A DNA stretch of 64,000 nucleotides from Rhodocyclaceae bacterium (GCA_016704145.1 JADJAS010000001.1:632785-696784); one strand, 5' to 3'. Positions 1 through 9,542 are shown, counted from the first letter of the stretch. Translations and numbers: made by a program. Notes: generated by a model not told the origin, from the sequence alone.

Positions 1-1
1 C

Positions 2-589
2 CTTGATCGAAGCAGCGGCGCGACACTCGGCCGGCAACTGGCCGAACTGCATCGGCACGCCGGCGACCGCTTCGGCTGGCAAGGCGACAACTGGATAGGC
101 GACACGCCGCAGCAGAACGGTTGGCAACCGGAATGGCCGCTATTTTTCGCCCGCAATCGGTTGCTACCGCAGCTGCACAGGGCCGCCGGCAACGGCATGG
201 AGCGCAAGCTGGTCGAACGGGGCGAAGCGCTGGCCGGACGCCTGGCCGCGTTTTTTGTGGACTACCATCCGTCACCATCGCTGCTACATGGCGACCTGTG
301 GAGCGGCAACGCCGCCGCGCTGTCCGATGGCACGCCCGTGATCTTCGATCCGGCCGCGTATTACGGCGACCGTGAAGCCGACCTGGCGATGAGCGAACTG
401 TTCGGCGGCTTTCCCGAATCCTTCTACGCGGCCTATCGCCTGGCCTGGCCGCTCGACGCGGGCTACGAAACGCGCAAGACGCTCTACAACCTCTACCACG
501 TCCTCAACCACTACAACCTGTTCGGCGCCGGCTACCTCAACCAGGTGCGGCGCATGATCGACCGGCTGGCGGCGGAACTGCGCGGCTAG
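2..589 (+). CDS. Fructosamine kinase family protein (3' part only)
   Basis: The reading frame is open from the window edge, so the N-terminal third is missing; about 195 C-terminal residues are present. The segment HGDLWSGN is the Brenner/aminoglycoside-kinase catalytic loop, and IFDPAAYYGDREADLAM carries the metal-binding aspartate typical of the YniA/fructosamine-kinase family. These enzymes phosphorylate fructosamines or ribulosamines on glycated proteins, so a protein-repair role is inferred from the family. The stop codon overlaps the convergent glutaredoxin stop by four bases, and no terminator separates the two genes. Confidence 0.88.
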   Translation, partial: LDRSSGATLGRQLAELHRHAGDRFGWQGDNWIGDTPQQNGWQPEWPLFFARNRLLPQLHRAAGNGMERKLVERGEALAGRLAAFFVDYHPSPSLLHGDLWSGNAAALSDGTPVIFDPAAYYGDREADLAMSELFGGFPESFYAAYRLAWPLDAGYETRKTLYNLYHVLNHYNLFGAGYLNQVRRMIDRLAAELRG

Positions 590-894
590 ACGGCGGCGAG
601 CTTCTGCTGGAGCTCTCCGGCCTGGTACATCTCGGTCATGATGTCGCAGCCGCCGATGAACTCGCCCTTGATGTACAGCACCGGAATGGTCGGCCAGCTG
701 GCGTATTCGCGCAGCTCGGGCACGGTATCCGGCTCGGCCAGGACATTGACATCGACGAAGTTGTTGACGCCACAAGCCTTCAGCACCTGCACGGCACGAC
801 CGGAAAAGCCGCAGTTGGGAAAGTGCTTCGTGCCCTTCATGAACAGCACGACGGGGTTCTGGGTGACGGTTTCCTGGATTTTGCTCTTGTCCAT
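586..894 (-). CDS. grxD: Monothiol glutaredoxin, Grx4/GrxD type
   Basis: A full-length 102-residue protein with the CGFS active site at residues 28-31, the signature of monothiol glutaredoxins that bind and transfer a [2Fe-2S] cluster. The family motif WPTIPVLYIKGEFIGGCDI follows in the second half. The ATG is preceded by GAGGAG six bases away. It lies 30 bp downstream of prmC on the same strand and ends a hemA-prfA-prmC-grxD cluster, an arrangement common in betaproteobacteria. Its product probably serves Fe-S delivery in the cytoplasm. Confidence 0.95.
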   Translation of the reverse strand: MDKSKIQETVTQNPVVLFMKGTKHFPNCGFSGRAVQVLKACGVNNFVDVNVLAEPDTVPELREYASWPTIPVLYIKGEFIGGCDIMTEMYQAGELQQKLAAV

Positions 895-905
895 TTTCGG
901 CTCCT

Positions 906-931
906 CGACTAAAAGCTGATTAAATTAGTCG
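906..931. repeat. Inverted repeat between prmC and grxD
   Basis: CGACTAA at 906-912 and TTAGTCG at 925-931 form a perfect 7-bp inverted repeat around a 12-bp A/T-rich loop. It covers the prmC stop codon. It lacks a T-run, so it does not look like an intrinsic terminator; an mRNA stability or processing role is possible but unproven. Confidence 0.35.
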
Positions 932-1731
932 GGCATTCTACCACCACTGACACGCACGATGCCAGCCAGGTCGCGATGCCGTTCGATGGCCACGAAACCC
1001 ATGTCCGCGAGCAACTTGGCAAGCGTTTCGGCCTGATCGTAGCCATGCTCCAGCAGCAGCCAGCCGCCGGGCTTCAGGTAGCGCGGCGCCTCGGCGACGA
1101 CATGGCGGATCGCCGCCAAACCATCGCTGCCGCTGGTCAGGGCGACCATCGGCTCGAAGGCCAGATCATCCAGATGCGGATCGCCCTCGGCGACGTAGGG
1201 CGGGTTGCCGACGATCAGCTCGAAGCGCCCGTCGACGGCCGCGAACCAGTCGCTTTCGACGAACGCCACGCGAGCGCCGAGCCGTGCCGCGTTGTCGCGG
1301 GCGATGGCCAGCGCGTCGCGCGAAACATCGACCGCAAGGACTTCCGCGTCGAGTTCGAGCGCCAGCGTGATCGCCACGCAGCCGCTGCCGGCGCCGAGAT
1401 CGAGAATCCGCGGCGCATCGCCACGGCTGACTTTGGCGACGGCAACCTCGGCCAGCAACTCGGTCTCCGGCCGCGGGATCAGCACCGCCGACGTGACGCG
1501 GAATTCGCGGCCGTAGAACTCGCGGCTACCGAGGATGTAGGCAATCGGCTCCCCCGCCGCGTGCCGCCGCACCAGATCGGCGTAACGCGACGCCTGACTT
1601 TCATCGAGCGCTCTTTCCGGATGCGCGGCGATGTCGCTGGCGGCGCAGCCGAGCACATGGCGCAGCAGCAGCCTGGCTTCGGCCGGCGCAATGCTCGGGC
1701 GCGCCCGAGCCAGTGCTTCGGCAATGGTCAT
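925..1731 (-). CDS. prmC: Peptide chain release factor N5-glutamine methyltransferase
   Basis: A 268-residue SAM-dependent methyltransferase that modifies the GGQ glutamine of release factors RF1 and RF2. The N-terminal helical domain is followed by RPET at 87-90, the SAM-binding DLGAGSG at 111-117 and the catalytic NPPY at 176-179. The ATG overlaps the prfA TGA as ATGA, so translation is likely coupled to that of its own substrate protein. The open frame continues upstream into prfA, but that extension is an out-of-frame shadow. The gene contains two copies of the dispersed CTGACTTT motif, one encoding KVSRGD at residues 100-105. Confidence 0.96.
   Translation of the reverse strand: MTIAEALARARPSIAPAEARLLLRHVLGCAASDIAAHPERALDESQASRYADLVRRHAAGEPIAYILGSREFYGREFRVTSAVLIPRPETELLAEVAVAKVSRGDAPRILDLGAGSGCVAITLALELDAEVLAVDVSRDALAIARDNAARLGARVAFVESDWFAAVDGRFELIVGNPPYVAEGDPHLDDLAFEPMVALTSGSDGLAAIRHVVAEAPRYLKPGGWLLLEHGYDQAETLAKLLADMGFVAIERHRDLAGIVRVSGGRMPD
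1419..1440 (+). repeat. Dispersed CTGACTTT motif, copy 1 (in prmC)
   Basis: The core lies at 1427-1434 and is preceded by CGCCACGG, close to the consensus CCAYGRCTGACTTTCG. The opposite strand encodes part of KVSRGD in PrmC. Confidence 0.6.
1589..1606 (+). repeat. Dispersed CTGACTTT motif, copy 2 (in prmC)
   Basis: The core lies at 1594-1601, with GACGC before it and CATCG after it. The opposite strand encodes ESQAS in PrmC. Confidence 0.5.
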
Positions 1732-2804
1732 TCCGCCAGCGAGGCCAGCAGTTCGGCCTGATGCTCGGCGGTCAGCGCGGCGACCACCTCGTCGAGGTCG
1801 CCATCCATCACGAACTGGAGCTTGTAGAGCGTCAGGTTGATGCGGTGGTCGGTAATGCGTCCCTGCGGGAAGTTGTAGGTGCGGATGCGCTCGGAACGGT
1901 CGCCACTGCCGATCAGGCTCTTGCGCTCGCTGGCGATCTTCTGCTGCTGCTCGCGCACCTGCACGTCCTTGATGCGCGCCGCCAGCACGCTCATGGCTTG
2001 CGCCTTGTTGCGGTGCTGCGAGCGGTCGTCCTGGCACTCGACGACGATTCCGGTCGGCAGGTGGGTGATGCGCACGGCAGAGTCGGTCTTGTTGATGTGC
2101 TGGCCGCCGGCGCCGGAGGCGCGAAAGGTGTCGATGCGCAGGTCGGCCGGATTGATGTTCACGTCGGCGACCGCATCGACCTCGGGCAATACCGCCACGG
2201 TGCACGCCGAGGTGTGGATGCGGCCCTGCGCCTCGGTCTCGGGCACGCGCTGGACGCGATGGCCGCCCGACTCGAACTTCAGCTTCGAGTAGGCACCGTT
2301 GCCGGCGATGCGCACGATCACTTCCTTGAAACCGCCGAGGTCGGATTCGCTGGCCGAGACCTGCTCGACCTTCCAGCCCTGCCGCTCGGCGTAGCGCGTG
2401 TACATGCGATAGAGATCACCGGCGAACAGCGCCGACTCGTCGCCGCCGGTGCCGGCGCGGATTTCCAGGAAGAGATTGCGCTCGTCGTTGGGGTCCTTGG
2501 GCAGCAGCGCTTTCTGCAACTCATCGTCCAGCCGCACGAGATCGGCCTCGCCTGCCACGATTTCTTCCTGCGCCATTTCCTTCATCTCGGGATCGGCCAG
2601 CATCTCGCGCGCTCCCGCGATATTCGCTTCCGCGGCCTGCCAGGCACCGTACAGGGCCACGACCGGCTCGATCTCGGCATGCTCGCGCGTAAGCCGGCGG
2701 TAGTTGTCCATGTCGCGCGTCGCCTGCTCGTCGCCGAGAATGGCGTCGAGTTCCTCCTTGCGGCGGCTCAATTGTTCGAGTTTGTCGCGGATGCTGGATT
2801 TCAT
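1728..2804 (-). CDS. prfA: Peptide chain release factor 1
   Basis: A 358-residue class I release factor that reads UAA and UAG. The codon-recognition tripeptide is PET at residues 188-190, fitting the RF1 P-x-T motif, and the peptidyl-hydrolase GGQ is at 233-235. The start at 2804 gives MKSSIRDKLEQL, matching the family N terminus; a TTG at 2825 would add seven non-conserved residues. It lies 64 bp downstream of hemA on the same strand, and its stop overlaps the prmC start. Confidence 0.96.
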   Translation of the reverse strand: MKSSIRDKLEQLSRRKEELDAILGDEQATRDMDNYRRLTREHAEIEPVVALYGAWQAAEANIAGAREMLADPEMKEMAQEEIVAGEADLVRLDDELQKALLPKDPNDERNLFLEIRAGTGGDESALFAGDLYRMYTRYAERQGWKVEQVSASESDLGGFKEVIVRIAGNGAYSKLKFESGGHRVQRVPETEAQGRIHTSACTVAVLPEVDAVADVNINPADLRIDTFRASGAGGQHINKTDSAVRITHLPTGIVVECQDDRSQHRNKAQAMSVLAARIKDVQVREQQQKIASERKSLIGSGDRSERIRTYNFPQGRITDHRINLTLYKLQFVMDGDLDEVVAALTAEHQAELLASLAE

Positions 2805-2868
2805 GGTGCGCTGATCAAGGGCCAAAAATCAGCCGTGGTGGCACGCCACCTGTCGACTGAACGCGCGG

Positions 2869-4122
2869 CTATTCGCCGGGATGCAGGTGGAAGATGCGGG
2901 ATACCAATTCGGACAGGCGGTTACGCTCGTCGCCCTCGGCCTGGTTGAGCGCATGCGTCGGGCCGTGCATCAACTTGTTGGTCAGGCCGCGCGACAGCGC
3001 CTCCAGCACCTGGGCGGGATCATCGCCCCGGCGCAGCAGCTTCAGGGCGTGATCGACCTCGTGACGGCGCGCGCGCTCGGCGCTGTCGCGCAGCGCGCGG
3101 ATGGTCGGCACCACCTCGCGGGCGTCGACCCATTGCAGGAAGTCATGCACCTGATCGTCGATGATGGCCTCGGCCTCGACCACGGCGGCCTGGCGTGATT
3201 CGAGGCCCTGTTCGACAATCTGGCCGAGGTCGTCGAGGGTATAGAGGAACACGTCGTCGAGCTTGTCGACTTCCGCCTCGATGTCGCGCGGCACCGCGAG
3301 ATCGACCATCACGATCGGCCGATGCCTGCGCTCCTTCAGCGCACGCTTGACCATGCCCAGGCCGATGATCGGCAGCGGGCTGGCGGTGCAGGAAACGACG
3401 ACATCGTATTCGGCCAGCCGCTCGCCCAGTTCGTCCAGGCGCATGGCGTCGCCATTGAAGCGCGCCGCCAGGATCTCGGCCTTCTCGATGGTGCGGTTGG
3501 CGATGGTCAGGCGCTTCGGCTGCTCGCCCGCAAAGTGGGCCGCGCAGAGGTCGATCATTTCTCCGGCGCCGATGAACAATATCTTCTGCTCCCGCAAGTC
3601 CTCGAAGATGCGCGCCGACAGATGCACCGAGGCAGCGGCCATCGAGACGATATTGGCGCCGATGGCGGTGGTCGAGCGCACTTCCTTGGCAACCGCGAAG
3701 GTGCGCTGGAACAGCTTGTTGAGCAGCGTACCGAGCGTGCCGGCCTCCTCGGCAAGACGCGCTGCCTGCTTCATCTGGCCGAGGATCTGCGGCTCGCCCA
3801 GCACCATGGAATCGAGGCCGGAGGCGACGCGGAACACGTGCCGCACGGCGCCACCCTGAGGATGCGTGTAAAGGTAGGGCTGGATCCTGCCCGGCGTCAG
3901 CGAATGGTATTCGGCCAGCCAGTCGGCGACGCCGTCGGCGCGATCGGCCGCGCAATAGAGTTCGGTGCGATTGCAGGTCGAGAGGATCGCCGCCTCGCGC
4001 ACCGGCTTGGCCCGCAAGAGATCATGCAAGGCCTGAGGCAATCGCGCGAGATCGAAAGACACCTGCTCGCGCACGGCCAGCGGCGCGGTATGGTGGTTGA
4101 TCCCGAGAGCAAAAAGCTGCAT
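2869..4122 (-). CDS. hemA: Glutamyl-tRNA reductase
   Basis: A 417-residue enzyme that reduces glutamyl-tRNA to glutamate-1-semialdehyde, the first committed step of C5-pathway tetrapyrrole synthesis. GINHHTAP near the N terminus and the catalytic Cys50 in STCNRTE are diagnostic. A Rossmann NADPH-binding segment IGAGEMIDL follows in the middle, and a helical dimerisation domain forms the C terminus. It is the first gene of the hemA-prfA-prmC-grxD cluster. A TATAAT at 4161-4166 on the same strand is a likely -10. Confidence 0.97.
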   Translation of the reverse strand: MQLFALGINHHTAPLAVREQVSFDLARLPQALHDLLRAKPVREAAILSTCNRTELYCAADRADGVADWLAEYHSLTPGRIQPYLYTHPQGGAVRHVFRVASGLDSMVLGEPQILGQMKQAARLAEEAGTLGTLLNKLFQRTFAVAKEVRSTTAIGANIVSMAAASVHLSARIFEDLREQKILFIGAGEMIDLCAAHFAGEQPKRLTIANRTIEKAEILAARFNGDAMRLDELGERLAEYDVVVSCTASPLPIIGLGMVKRALKERRHRPIVMVDLAVPRDIEAEVDKLDDVFLYTLDDLGQIVEQGLESRQAAVVEAEAIIDDQVHDFLQWVDAREVVPTIRALRDSAERARRHEVDHALKLLRRGDDPAQVLEALSRGLTNKLMHGPTHALNQAEGDERNRLSELVSRIFHLHPGE

Positions 4123-4160
4123 GCGACGGCGACAAGTTCTGGCGTAGCTGACGAATTGGC

Positions 4161-4166
4161 ATTATA
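4161..4166 (-). promoter_or_regulatory. Probable -10 of the hemA promoter
   Basis: On the minus strand this reads TATAAT, about 40 bp upstream of the hemA ATG. No convincing -35 hexamer is visible at 17 bp, so the promoter call rests on the -10 alone. Confidence 0.4.
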
Positions 4167-4234
4167 CGTCAGTGCCTTGCCGCGCCTTTCGCCCGCGTGG
4201 TCTTCCCTCGCCCGCGCAGGCGATGCCACGCCGG

Positions 4235-4780
4235 CTATCTTTTCAGGTCGGGAGGCAGCGGTGGCGGCGAACCCGGCGGCGGCGGCGTGGTGCCGGTCGG
4301 CGCCACCGGCGCCGAGGGCGGTGGCGGAGGCGGATAACTCGCCGCCTGCGGCCGGTAATAGCCGCCCGGCAGCTGGTTGCCCTTGGCATACATGCATTGC
4401 TGATAGGCAATGTCGTAGCGCCGCTGGATATCGCGCTCGCTGGCATAGGCACGATCCGAACCCACCGCCGTGCCCATGACCAAGCCGCCGGCCGCCCCGG
4501 CGCCGGCACCACGGTGCCCGCCGATCGCGGCGCCGGCCACCGCGCCGATCGCCGTGCCGATGACGGCGCTGTCGACCGAGACGCGCGCGCCGGGATCTTC
4601 ATGGCCGAGGCCGACCGACTGCTCGGCCCATTGCCGGCAGAGTCGCTCTTCGGCCACGAATTGTTCGAAAGACTTGCCGGGCGCCGGCATCACCGCCACA
4701 CGTGGCGCCAGCGGCGCCGACGCGCAACCGGCCAGCAGCGACGTAACGGCCAGGACTTTCAGGGAATTCCGCATTGCCAT
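4235..4780 (-). CDS. Glycine-zipper outer-membrane lipoprotein, function unknown
   Basis: A 181-residue protein with a lipoprotein signal peptide ending in LLAGC, so Cys is likely lipidated. Residues around 70-110 form a glycine-zipper segment rich in GAVAGAAIGG-type repeats, as in SlyB-like envelope proteins. The C terminus is a proline-rich tail with PPPPPP runs. The start at 4780 was chosen over 4816 because GGGAGG lies eight bases upstream and the signal peptide then begins correctly. No substrate or partner can be inferred. Confidence 0.75.
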   Translation of the reverse strand: MAMRNSLKVLAVTSLLAGCASAPLAPRVAVMPAPGKSFEQFVAEERLCRQWAEQSVGLGHEDPGARVSVDSAVIGTAIGAVAGAAIGGHRGAGAGAAGGLVMGTAVGSDRAYASERDIQRRYDIAYQQCMYAKGNQLPGGYYRPQAASYPPPPPPSAPVAPTGTTPPPPGSPPPLPPDLKR

Positions 4781-4873
4781 GGTGATACCCTCCCGCCAAG
4801 CATTCGACAACAGCACTGTAAGTCGAATGCGACGAGCGGGATCAAACTGTTACAAAACCTTACAACGAGGCCA

Positions 4874-7033
4874 TCATCCCGCGAGCAGGCGCGCGGCCTC
4901 GCTGGCCGGCAAGGGACGGCTGAACAGGAAGCCCTGCATCTCATCGCAGCCAAGGTCCTGCAGGGTGCGGCGCTGGAAGTCGGTTTCGACGCCCTCGGCC
5001 AGCAGTTTGAGCTCGAAGCCGTCGGCAATGCCGACGATGGCATTGACGATCGGCGAATGGCGATGGTTTTCGTCGAGGTCGCGGACGAACGACTGGTCGA
5101 GCTTGATGCTGTTGATCGGGAAGCGGCGCAAATAGTTGAGCGATGAATAGCCGGTGCCAAAATCGTCGATGGATATCCGCACACCACGATCGCGCAGCAT
5201 GCGCATCTTGTCGATGACCCCCGACACATCCTGCAGCAGCAGGTTCTCGGTGATTTCGATTTCCAGCGAATTGGGCGGCAGGCGATGCCGCTCAACATGG
5301 GAGGTGATGCGATCGACCAGGTCGCCGCGATCGAACTCCTGTGGCGAGACATTGACGGACATGCGCAGTTCCGAGTGCCCCCAGGCTCGCCACTGCGCGA
5401 GTTGAGCGCAGGCCTGGGCGAGCACGGAATCGGTGATCGCCCTGATGAGGCCGGTTTCCTCGGCGAGATCGATGAAGCCGCAGGGATCGAGCAGGCCATG
5501 TTCGGGATGTTGCCAGCGCACCAGGGCCTCCATGCCGACGATGCGTTTGCGCACGACGCTGAACTGCGGCTGGAAGTAGAGCTTGAATTCCGAGCGTTCG
5601 ATCGCCAGCCGCAAATCGTTTTCCAGCCCAATGCGCTCGTGGTAGCTGGCGTTCATCTCGGCCGTGAAGAACCGGTAGGCGTTCTTGCCGGCCGCCTTGA
5701 CCTTGTACATGGCGATGTCGGCGTTTTTCAGCAGCGTGTCGGCATTGTCGCCGTCGCGCGGAAACACCGCGATGCCGACGCTGGCGGTGGCGCGAAAATC
5801 CTGCCCGGCGACATGGAACGGCTGCTTGAGCTCGTCGACGATCTTGTCGGCGATTACCGTCACGTCGCCCGCCTGGGCCAGGTCGGGCAACAGGATGGTG
5901 AACTCGTCGCCGCCCTGGCGGGCCAGCGTATCGCCGGCCCGGACGCAACGCCGCAACGCCTGGGCCACGCTCTTCAGCAGCTCGTCGCCTTCGGCGTGGC
6001 CATAGGTGTCGTTGACCAGCTTGAAGCGATCAAGGTCGACGAACATCACGCCGACCATTCTGGCGTGACGGCGGGCCTGGGTAATGGCGAGTTCGAGGCG
6101 GTCCTTGAACAGTCGGCGGTTCGGCAACTGGGTCAGATGGTCATGGAGCGCCTGGAAACTGATGGTCTCCTCGGCGATCTTGCGTTCCGTGATGTCGCGC
6201 GCCACGCCATAGGTGCCCATGAAGTTGCCCGTCTGGCCGCCCTTGCCTTCGCCATAAATGCCCACCGCGCTGAGCATGGTCACCACGCAGCGGCTTTCGT
6301 AAGTCCGCGTCCGGCCTTCGTGCTTCGCTTTGAGCTTGACCTCGACGTTGGCGGCGGCGCGATTGTCGCTGCGACGCTCGTTGAAGACGAAACGAACCAG
6401 TTCGCGATCGTCGTCGAACACCACCGTCGAGTAATGCTTGCCAATCACTTCGTCACGCGAATAGCCGAGCATCGACTCGAAGCGGTTATTGACGAACAGG
6501 AAGCGGCCCTGGTCGTCGAGCGTGTAGATCAGATCGGGCGAGTTCTCCACCAGGAAACGATGCAGGCGTTCCGACTGCTCGAGGCGAGCCATCATCAGCG
6601 CGTGGCGATGCTCGAGGTGCCGCCGGTGCAGCGCATTGTCGACCTTGTGTTTGATGTGGGCCATGTCACCTGGCTTGCGCACGAACTCGACGGCGCCGTA
6701 GCGCAACGCCTGGATGGCGGAATCGATGCTGTCGTCGCCGCTGACCATGATCACGCTAGTCGGAATGTGGTTGCCGCTGATCCACTTGAGAATGTCGAGG
6801 CCCGAAATGTCCGGCAGGTTGATATCGAGCAAAGCGATGGCGATACCGCGCTTTTCGAGGATGGCCAGCGCCGCGGTCCCGGAAGCGCACTGCGTGATCT
6901 CGCGTCCGTCGCCTTCGATCAGCATGGCCAGGCTGGCACGCATGCGCGGCTCGTCGTCGACGATCAGTATCCTGTCGATGGGCAAGTCCGCTTCCTGCAT
7001 TGGCTTGAAGTTGGACATGGCGAAGCCGCTCAT
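4874..7033 (-). CDS. Response regulator with PAS, GGDEF and EAL domains
   Basis: A 719-residue protein in four parts. The receiver (about 20-135) has Asp26/Asp27, phospho-acceptor Asp70 and Lys120. A PAS domain covers about 155-285 and ends in the usual ARDITERK linker. The GGDEF domain has an intact GGDEF at 374-378. The EAL domain has EAL at 502-504 plus DDFGTGYSSL and EGVETD, so both the cyclase and phosphodiesterase sites look complete. It would make or degrade cyclic di-GMP under control of phosphorylation. The ATG overlaps the upstream kinase stop by four bases, so that kinase is the obvious phosphodonor. Confidence 0.93.
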   Translation of the reverse strand: MSGFAMSNFKPMQEADLPIDRILIVDDEPRMRASLAMLIEGDGREITQCASGTAALAILEKRGIAIALLDINLPDISGLDILKWISGNHIPTSVIMVSGDDSIDSAIQALRYGAVEFVRKPGDMAHIKHKVDNALHRRHLEHRHALMMARLEQSERLHRFLVENSPDLIYTLDDQGRFLFVNNRFESMLGYSRDEVIGKHYSTVVFDDDRELVRFVFNERRSDNRAAANVEVKLKAKHEGRTRTYESRCVVTMLSAVGIYGEGKGGQTGNFMGTYGVARDITERKIAEETISFQALHDHLTQLPNRRLFKDRLELAITQARRHARMVGVMFVDLDRFKLVNDTYGHAEGDELLKSVAQALRRCVRAGDTLARQGGDEFTILLPDLAQAGDVTVIADKIVDELKQPFHVAGQDFRATASVGIAVFPRDGDNADTLLKNADIAMYKVKAAGKNAYRFFTAEMNASYHERIGLENDLRLAIERSEFKLYFQPQFSVVRKRIVGMEALVRWQHPEHGLLDPCGFIDLAEETGLIRAITDSVLAQACAQLAQWRAWGHSELRMSVNVSPQEFDRGDLVDRITSHVERHRLPPNSLEIEITENLLLQDVSGVIDKMRMLRDRGVRISIDDFGTGYSSLNYLRRFPINSIKLDQSFVRDLDENHRHSPIVNAIVGIADGFELKLLAEGVETDFQRRTLQDLGCDEMQGFLFSRPLPASEAARLLAG

Positions 7034-9219
7034 GGTGCGCTCCTTTCGGACTTCGGCAGCAGGATGACGAACGTGGTGCCCTGGCCAGCCCGGCTCTGGA
7101 AGGTAATCTGGCCGTCAAGCCCCTTCACCAGCGCCGCGACAATGGACAGGCCCACGCCGGCGTGGCCCGGTCGGCGCCCGGGATCCAGTGGCTGGAAGAT
7201 ATTCTGGATGACCTCCGTCGGCAATCCCGGCCCCGTGTCGGCAAGGCGGATCTCCACATGGTCGCGGCCGCCCTGCCGAAGACCGTGGACGGTGGACACC
7301 ACCAGGCGGCCGCCGGACGGCACGGCCTCGGAGGCGTTCTTCCAAAGATTGAGCAGGATCTGCTTGATCTGGTCGCGGCTACCGGGAATCGCCGGAAGCT
7401 GCTCGTTCAGAATCAGGTCGAGCGTGATCCCGCGAGTCGTGAATAGTGACTCGCGGTACAACGCCGCCATGCCCTCGATGATGGCATTTACATCAGCCTC
7501 GCCTTCATCGTGAGTCTTGGGTGATTTTTCGCCAAGGCGGCGGATGATTTTGGCGACGCGATCGATCTCTTCCTTGAGTATGTCCAGTTCGTGATGAACG
7601 CCGGCACTCCGCGGCATTCGGTCGGATACGATCTTGAGATAGTTCGTGATGATCGATAACGGGTTGCCCGCCTCGTGGGCCACCTGCCGCGCCCGCTGCT
7701 CGAAGCGAGAGGTCAGTTCCGCCTCTTGTTGCCGTTCGCGGTCCCGCATACCGCGCCCCTGCTCCAGGCTGCTCGCCGCCAGCCGGGCGAAACTGGCCAT
7801 CCAGGCCAGCTGCTTTTCGCACCGGACGAACTGCGCCTCGCTGATGCCGAAGGCCATCACGCCGACCACACGGCTCCCGACCTTCATGGGCAGATATAGC
7901 ACGCCGGCGCTGCCAAGCGCTCGCGCAATCTGGAGATCCGTCAAAGAAGCGTCCGCCGCGGGGCTGGCATTGAACGTGGCGCGGGCTTCCTCGCCCAACG
8001 CGACCGTGGCGGCAAGACTGCGGGCCGCTAACGGCAACGCAAGAGCCGCCAGCAGCGGCGGCTGTCCGCCAACGTCGGCACCCGTCAGCATCGTTTGGTC
8101 ATCCCGCGCCAGCAGAAACGCGGGATAACCCAGCCCGAACAGAATTCGCGCTGCTTCCCGCACGGCCTGAAGTACTTCCGCATCATCGCGAATTTCCGAA
8201 AGGCTGTGGCGAAGCGGTGCCATCACCGCCATGTCGCGCACCACCGTCTCAATCCGCTCGTTGGCCGCGCGATGCTCGGGCGGACCAGCATTTTCGAAGG
8301 GAAGGCGCGAGACATGCGGCAGGGTCCCGGCCGAGGTTGCGACATCGACGCCCAAACCGGCCGCCAGTTCGCCAACACGGGCGATGGCCCGGTCGCGCAA
8401 CTCGGCCAAACGACCTCCCGGCAAGCCAAGCATGGTTTCCGCAGCCCCATGTTCGAACCCGCTTGCGGCCACTCCCTCGGTAGCCAAGGGCCAACCGACA
8501 GCAATGTGGGCCGTCCAGACCATCCGGCTCAGGGTATCCGCCGCCACGATCTCGGTCGGCTGGCAGTGATGGAATAGCACGGCATCCGCGACGAACGAGG
8601 GCAAGCGCCACCGGTCGATCAACCAAGCGCCCACGGCGGCATGATCGGTACCGAGCTCCGGCCGCTCCAGAGCCAATAGCGCCTCTTCATCGCGACTCCA
8701 GGCCAGCAGCGCGCCATAGCGGCCGTTCAGCCCCCCCAGGAGCAGCAGTTGGCCGACATCATGCAGCAAGCCGGCGAGATAGGCTTCCTCGCCATCTTCC
8801 CGGCCAAGTTCGATGGCAATGGCCCGAGCCAGTTCGGCGACACGCAGGGAATGGATCCAGTACCCGGTCAAGTCAAGGCTGCGCTCCCCGTCGGAGCGAT
8901 CGAAAACGCCGCGTATCGCCAAGCAGGCCATCATGGTCCGCACCAAGCGCGGCCCCAGCGTGCCGACACAGCGATCAATGGTCTTCAACTGGCCATCGAG
9001 CGCCCGGAACGAGTGATTGGCGGCAACCAGGACATGGACACTGAGTGCCGGATCCAGCCGGACGACATCCGCCAACTCGGCCGACGACACCGACTCACTG
9101 TCCGAGAGATCCAGCAGGCGCGACAATACCTGCGGCATCGAAGGCAGATCAAAACGTCCTATGGCGTCGGCAATCGACTCCGGAACCGGCTGCAACATCC
9201 CTCCCACACTGCTTTTCAC
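7030..9219 (-). CDS. HDOD-domain sensor histidine kinase
   Basis: A 729-residue cytoplasmic protein with no clear membrane segment. The N-terminal 280 residues form an HDOD domain with GLLHDVGQ. A central GAF-like region (about 330-490) follows. The C-terminal third is a histidine kinase with the H-box QVAHEAGNPLS near 515, the N-box LLNLWKNASEAV and the G-box ADTGPGLP. The start is a GTG at 9219 with a weak upstream GAGAG; an ATG seven codons in is possible, but its GGAGGG lies too close. Coupling to the GGDEF-EAL response regulator suggests a dedicated c-di-GMP signalling pair. Confidence 0.9.
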   Translation of the reverse strand: MKSSVGGMLQPVPESIADAIGRFDLPSMPQVLSRLLDLSDSESVSSAELADVVRLDPALSVHVLVAANHSFRALDGQLKTIDRCVGTLGPRLVRTMMACLAIRGVFDRSDGERSLDLTGYWIHSLRVAELARAIAIELGREDGEEAYLAGLLHDVGQLLLLGGLNGRYGALLAWSRDEEALLALERPELGTDHAAVGAWLIDRWRLPSFVADAVLFHHCQPTEIVAADTLSRMVWTAHIAVGWPLATEGVAASGFEHGAAETMLGLPGGRLAELRDRAIARVGELAAGLGVDVATSAGTLPHVSRLPFENAGPPEHRAANERIETVVRDMAVMAPLRHSLSEIRDDAEVLQAVREAARILFGLGYPAFLLARDDQTMLTGADVGGQPPLLAALALPLAARSLAATVALGEEARATFNASPAADASLTDLQIARALGSAGVLYLPMKVGSRVVGVMAFGISEAQFVRCEKQLAWMASFARLAASSLEQGRGMRDRERQQEAELTSRFEQRARQVAHEAGNPLSIITNYLKIVSDRMPRSAGVHHELDILKEEIDRVAKIIRRLGEKSPKTHDEGEADVNAIIEGMAALYRESLFTTRGITLDLILNEQLPAIPGSRDQIKQILLNLWKNASEAVPSGGRLVVSTVHGLRQGGRDHVEIRLADTGPGLPTEVIQNIFQPLDPGRRPGHAGVGLSIVAALVKGLDGQITFQSRAGQGTTFVILLPKSERSAP

Positions 9220-9542
9220 GGTACTCTCGAGGCTTGGCTGAATCTATCGCATCAAAACCGGATCAGTGTCACCGAAAAGGCGCCGAATCCAGGCCAATCC
9301 TCTCTTATGTTCTTGCGGCGCGCTCACGACAACTTCGCCCGCCCAAGGCAAAGCACGGACAATGCCAGCCTACGGATAGCATTCTTGAACAATCGCTTAG
9401 CGTTACCATGTGGTCGCTGGGGCGGAGAAACTGTAAGAAATCCCAACAAAACGACCCGGGATGCCGTTATCGACTGGAAACAGGGAATTGGCCGTGAGGG
9501 CGCTTGCGGGCTCGGCTTGACTCGCGTTACCAGGCAGTCTGG
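9220..9542. other. Intergenic stretch without a recognisable gene
   Basis: About 320 bp between the hemerythrin-like gene stop and the kinase start. Short open frames occur on both strands but none has family-like composition or a good ribosome site. It should contain the kinase promoter; no clear sigma-70 hexamer pair was seen. Confidence 0.5.
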
